Part shown: piece by piece, positions 5,719 through 7,994 of the stretch
Layout of the letters: each line of letters begins with the position of its first letter
Position numbering within the stretch: position 1 is the first letter of the stretch
DNA from: Candidatus Paceibacter sp.
Lineage (GTDB): Bacteria > Patescibacteriota > Patescibacteriia > SG8-24 > DYFX01
Direction of reading: 5' to 3'
Assembly (NCBI GenBank): GCA_020724945.1
Contig: DYFX01000014.1
Coordinates: 1-7,994 of the forward strand
DNA length: 7,994 nucleotides
The notes under the pieces: generated by a model
The model's database searches: none
Seen by the model: only the letters and a program-made list of their open reading frames with translations
Told to the model about the DNA's origin: nothing
Program-made: the position numbers and the translations under genes

Positions 5719-6135
5719 ATGTCCCACAAGCACCTGATTTCCTACAGCGACGGCGGTTCCCGCGGGAACCCCGGTCCTTCGGCGTACGGCTATGTCATCA
5801 AGACGCCGGACGGCGAGACGATCGCGGGCCACGGCGAATATGTCGGCGTGACCACCAACAACCAGGCGGAATACAAGGGCATCCTCGCCGCCATCCGCAA
5901 GGCGCGCGAGCTCGGCGCCGAGACGCTCGAGATGCGCATGGACTCCGAGCTCGCCGTGAAGCAGCTGACGGGGGAGTACCGCGTGAAGGACGCGGGACTC
6001 GCGACGCTCTATGTGCTGATCCATAACGAGAAGATCGCCTTCAAGAAGGTCTCGTTCACGCATGTGCGCCGCGAACTCAACGCGGAAGCCGACGCGCTGG
6101 TCAACAAGGCGCTCGACCGCCACGCGAAGGGGTGA
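5719..6135 (+). CDS. rnhA: Ribonuclease HI family protein
   Basis: RNase HI cuts the RNA strand of RNA-DNA hybrids with two metal ions, removing R-loops and primers in the cytosol. The carboxylate set is complete: Asp11 in SDGGSRGNPGP (10-20), Glu51 in TTNNQAEYKG (45-54), Asp75 in MDSELAV (74-80) and Asp125 in RELNAEADALVNKA (118-131). The TNNQAEY form and the 138-residue length fit the compact RNase HI group lacking the basic protrusion of the E. coli enzyme, rather than long RNase HI with an N-terminal hybrid-binding domain. The start is fixed by the -10 to ATG spacing and by the family's short lead to the first Asp. The gene shares a unit with the nucleotidyltransferase-fold gene, whose Shine-Dalgarno lies in its last codons. 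Identification is firm; in vivo substrate is inferred from the family. Confidence 0.94.
   Translation: MSHKHLISYSDGGSRGNPGPSAYGYVIKTPDGETIAGHGEYVGVTTNNQAEYKGILAAIRKARELGAETLEMRMDSELAVKQLTGEYRVKDAGLATLYVLIHNEKIAFKKVSFTHVRRELNAEADALVNKALDRHAKG
6127..6132 (+). promoter_or_regulatory. Shine-Dalgarno site selecting the ATG at 6141
   Basis: AAGGGG lies in the last codons of rnhA and ends 8 nt before ATG 6141. An alternative GTG at 6132 would overlap this site itself, so ATG 6141 is preferred. The overlap with the rnhA stop (6133-6135) suggests translational coupling. Confidence 0.65.
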
Positions 6136-6140
6136 CGCGC

Positions 6141-6554
6141 ATGAAGACGGTCGATGAGGTGAAAAAACTCGAGCTTCCGCACGGCGAATGCCTCGTGGTC
6201 GGAAGCGGCGTCATGAGCGCGCTCGGCATCCGCGAGAGCGCGGATATCGATCTGCTCGTCACGCCGCGCGCGTTCGAGGAGCTCCGCGCGCGAGGGTGGG
6301 AATATCGCGCGGTCGAGATCGACGGCCGGCGGCGCGAGCGATTGTCATGCGGCGCCGCGGAGGCGTACGCGGACATCTGGTACGGCGACGAACGCCGAGA
6401 CGCCGCGGCGCTGTTCGCGTCCGCGACGGTCATCCATGGCGTCCCGTTCCAATCCGTCCCGGAACTCCTGAAGATGAAGCGCGCGATGGGCCGCGAGAAG
6501 GATCGGCGGGACATCGCGCTGCTCGAGGAGCATCCGGCGCATCGCGCGGAATGA
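6141..6554 (+). CDS. Small nucleotidyltransferase-fold protein
   Basis: This 137-residue cytosolic protein matches the minimal nucleotidyltransferase fold: VVGSGVMSALGI (19-30), where the GSG is the nucleotide-holding glycine-serine turn, followed by SADIDLLV (33-40), with Asp35 and Asp37 as the metal-binding D-x-D pair. Asp78 in AYADIW could be the third carboxylate. The C-terminal part, VPELLKMKRAMGREKDRRDIALLEE (106-130), has the 'K...GR.KD..DI..L' pattern seen in stand-alone members of the superfamily. Partner and substrate are unknown. Relatives include MNT-type antitoxins and aminoglycoside adenylyltransferases, but no HEPN toxin or resistance context is present here. It follows rnhA by 5 nt, has its own Shine-Dalgarno, and ends against the shared terminator. 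Fold fairly confident; function not assigned. Confidence 0.65.
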   Translation: MKTVDEVKKLELPHGECLVVGSGVMSALGIRESADIDLLVTPRAFEELRARGWEYRAVEIDGRRRERLSCGAAEAYADIWYGDERRDAAALFASATVIHGVPFQSVPELLKMKRAMGREKDRRDIALLEEHPAHRAE

Positions 6555-6580
6555 AAAACCCCGACCTGTGTCGGGGTTTC
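6554..6580. terminator. Bidirectional intrinsic terminator between convergent units
   Basis: CCCCGAC (6559-6565) and GTCGGGG (6570-6576) pair perfectly around a CTGT loop. AAA/TTT pairs (6556-6558 with 6577-6579) extend the stem. On the - strand five T follow (complement of 6554-6558), a strong terminator for pepF; on the + strand only TTT follows, so it is weaker for the rnhA unit. It starts just after the + strand TGA (6552-6554) and lies 6 nt past the pepF stop. Confidence 0.85.
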
Positions 6581-6585
6581 GGTTC

Positions 6586-7994
6586 CTAGATCCTCTTGGC
6601 CAGCCGCTCCGCTTCGGCCACGAGCTTGCCCAGGCTGCCCGTGATGCCGTCCGCGAAGAACTTCGGGTCGGTCGGGTCGAGGCCGAAGGGCTTGAGGAGC
6701 CCGACGGCGTCCTTGGTGGAGCCGGCGCGGAGCAGATCGAGGTACAGCGGCTCGAACTTCTCGCCGTACGCGTCCCGCTTGGCGTAGAGGCTCTGCGTCA
6801 GCAGCTCGCCGAAAGCGTAGCTGTAGACATAGAACGGCCGGTGGAAGTGCGAGACATACGCCCAGAGGTGCGACATGTCGGCGTAGTCGAAGACATCGCC
6901 GTCCTTGCCGTACATCGTGCGCGTGACATCCATCCAGATCGCGTCGAGATCGGATGGCGCCAGCTTCTTGCCCGCGCCGTGGAGCGCGCGCTCGAAGTTC
7001 GAGAAGCTGATCTGCCGCACGACGGTGTTCAGCATGTCGTCGATCTTGCCGGCGACGAGCGCGAGCGAGGCCTTCGGGTCGTCCTTCGGCATGCGCGCGC
7101 GCAGGAACTCGAAGGTCGTCATCTCGCCGAAGACCGAGGCGGTCTCGGCGTAGGCCATCGGCGCGTGCTGCTGGAGGATGCCTTGCGCCGCTCCGGCCAG
7201 GAGGCCGTGGACGGCGTGGCCCTCCTCATGCGCGATGGTCATGACATCCCGCTTCGAACCCTTGTAGTTCAGGAAGTTGAACGACACGGACGCGCCGTCG
7301 GGGAGCACCGTCGAGTAGCAGTAGGCGCCGCTCTCGCGGTTCGGCCCCGCCGGCGCGTCGATGCGCTTCTTCTCGACCATCTCCTCGATGAGGGCGGCCA
7401 AGGTCGGGCTGAAGCTGCGGTAGGCGGGAAGCACGATCTCATGCTGGGCGACTTCGAACGGCACGAGACTCTTGTCCTCGAACGGCAGATGCGCGTTGCG
7501 GTCGCTCCACGCGAGGCGTTTCACGCCCAGGAGCTTGGCCTTGAGCCGGTACCATCGGCGAGCCAAGGGGCCGGCGACCTCCGTGACCGCCTCGTGCAAG
7601 GCCTCGACGACCTCGTCCGGGATGCGGTTGCTCATGTTGCGGCCCTGCATCGGGTGCTTGTAGCCGCGCTCCTTGTTCTCCAGCGTGGACGAACCGGCCG
7701 TCTGCCAGAGCGTCTGCGCCGCGTACTTGGCGAACGATCCGCCGAGGCCGTCGTTGAGGACCTTGAGGGCCCTGCGCCGGCGGATGCGGTTCGGGTCGTC
7801 GTTCACCGCGTGCAGGATCTCGGTCAGCGTGAGTTCGTCTTCGCCGAGCGTGAAGCGGAGGTCCGCCTCGACCTCGTCGAAGAAATCGCTCCAGGCGCCC
7901 GGCCCGAAGCCCTCGCGCTTGGTGAGCGCGGCCTCGACCGGTTCGGTGAGCAGGTGCGGCTTGAAGAGCCTCGCGTGGTCGATCCAGGGACGGT
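6586..7994 (-). CDS. pepF: Oligoendopeptidase F (M3 family zinc metallopeptidase), N-terminus outside window
   Basis: PepF hydrolyses short peptides in the cytosol, using zinc held by an HExxH helix. About 468 C-terminal residues are visible of a family near 600, so roughly 130 N-terminal residues lie beyond the right edge. The zinc site is HEEGH (encoded at 7216-7230), with the third ligand probably the Glu of YAETASVFGEM (near 7144-7146). HFHRPFYVYSYAFG (6808-6849) is the substrate-binding His/Tyr segment typical of M3B. The frame stays open across 7807-7994 and reads RLFKPHLLTEPVE, a conserved PepF segment, so the GTG near 7804-7806 is not the start. The stop is TAG read on the - strand (6586-6588). 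Convergent with the rnhA unit; promoter not in view. No broken catalytic residue is seen. Confidence 0.94.
   Translation of the reverse strand, partial: RPWIDHARLFKPHLLTEPVEAALTKREGFGPGAWSDFFDEVEADLRFTLGEDELTLTEILHAVNDDPNRIRRRRALKVLNDGLGGSFAKYAAQTLWQTAGSSTLENKERGYKHPMQGRNMSNRIPDEVVEALHEAVTEVAGPLARRWYRLKAKLLGVKRLAWSDRNAHLPFEDKSLVPFEVAQHEIVLPAYRSFSPTLAALIEEMVEKKRIDAPAGPNRESGAYCYSTVLPDGASVSFNFLNYKGSKRDVMTIAHEEGHAVHGLLAGAAQGILQQHAPMAYAETASVFGEMTTFEFLRARMPKDDPKASLALVAGKIDDMLNTVVRQISFSNFERALHGAGKKLAPSDLDAIWMDVTRTMYGKDGDVFDYADMSHLWAYVSHFHRPFYVYSYAFGELLTQSLYAKRDAYGEKFEPLYLDLLRAGSTKDAVGLLKPFGLDPTDPKFFADGITGSLGKLVAEAERLAKRI

Noticed and set aside
6132..6134. GTG start for the nucleotidyltransferase-fold gene
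   Set aside because: It overlaps AAGGGG, which is ideally spaced (8 nt) for ATG 6141.
7804..7806. GTG as start of the peptidase gene
   Set aside because: The frame continues upstream with conserved PepF sequence (RLFKPHLLTEPVE) to the window edge, so the gene is partial.

Overview
The window is GC-rich (about two thirds G+C) and almost fully coding, with five short transcription units packed end to end. The protein repertoire is an ordinary bacterial housekeeping set. Three features suggest a member of the Candidate Phyla Radiation (Patescibacteria): the MurJ-like C-terminus with its 'LKSEEL' tail, the RecJ wording around the 'STVADM' motif, and the small nucleotidyltransferase-fold protein. 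This assignment rests on remembered family patterns, not on a search, so it is moderate confidence only.

Layout on the + strand. (1) Bases 2-640 hold the 3' end of an open frame that is odd: its first ~70 residues look like the N-terminal region of a quinol-dependent nitric oxide reductase, and its last ~125 residues look like the final membrane helices of the lipid II flippase MurJ. (2) Bases 731-1855 encode a stand-alone protein with a GT-B-like glycosyltransferase/epimerase pattern. (3) Bases 1903-5578 form a compact operon: lepA (elongation factor 4), a 34-residue single-helix membrane miniprotein, and recJ (5'-3' single-strand DNA exonuclease). (4) Bases 5598-5690 are a multi-level palindromic extragenic element. 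(5) Bases 5719-6554 form a two-gene unit, RNase HI followed by a small nucleotidyltransferase-fold protein. On the - strand, 6586-7994 is the C-terminal ~468 residues of an M3-family oligoendopeptidase F, convergent with unit 5 and running off the right edge.

Regulation is unusually readable. Intrinsic terminators follow the first frame, the glycosyltransferase-like gene, recJ and the nucleotidyltransferase gene, each starting within a few bases of the stop codon (recJ's stop lies in the hairpin loop). The last of these is shared by both strands. At two junctions (644-677 and 1856-1893) the next gene's promoter is built into the terminator: the -35 box covers the hairpin loop, the T-tract lies in a 17-bp spacer, and an identical TAGCGT -10 follows. 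The lepA and rnhA promoters lie so close to the ATG that their mRNAs are predicted to be nearly or fully leaderless, while genes inside operons carry Shine-Dalgarno sequences, two of them overlapping the upstream stop codon.

Taken together, the window covers cell-wall precursor export (MurJ remnant), translation quality control (LepA), recombination and R-loop/RNA-primer removal (RecJ, RNase HI) and peptide turnover (PepF). I see no phage, CRISPR, transposase or defence system. The items most worth a second look are the NOR/MurJ chimera, the fused terminator-promoter modules, the palindromic element that supplies a -35 box, and the miniprotein between lepA and recJ.
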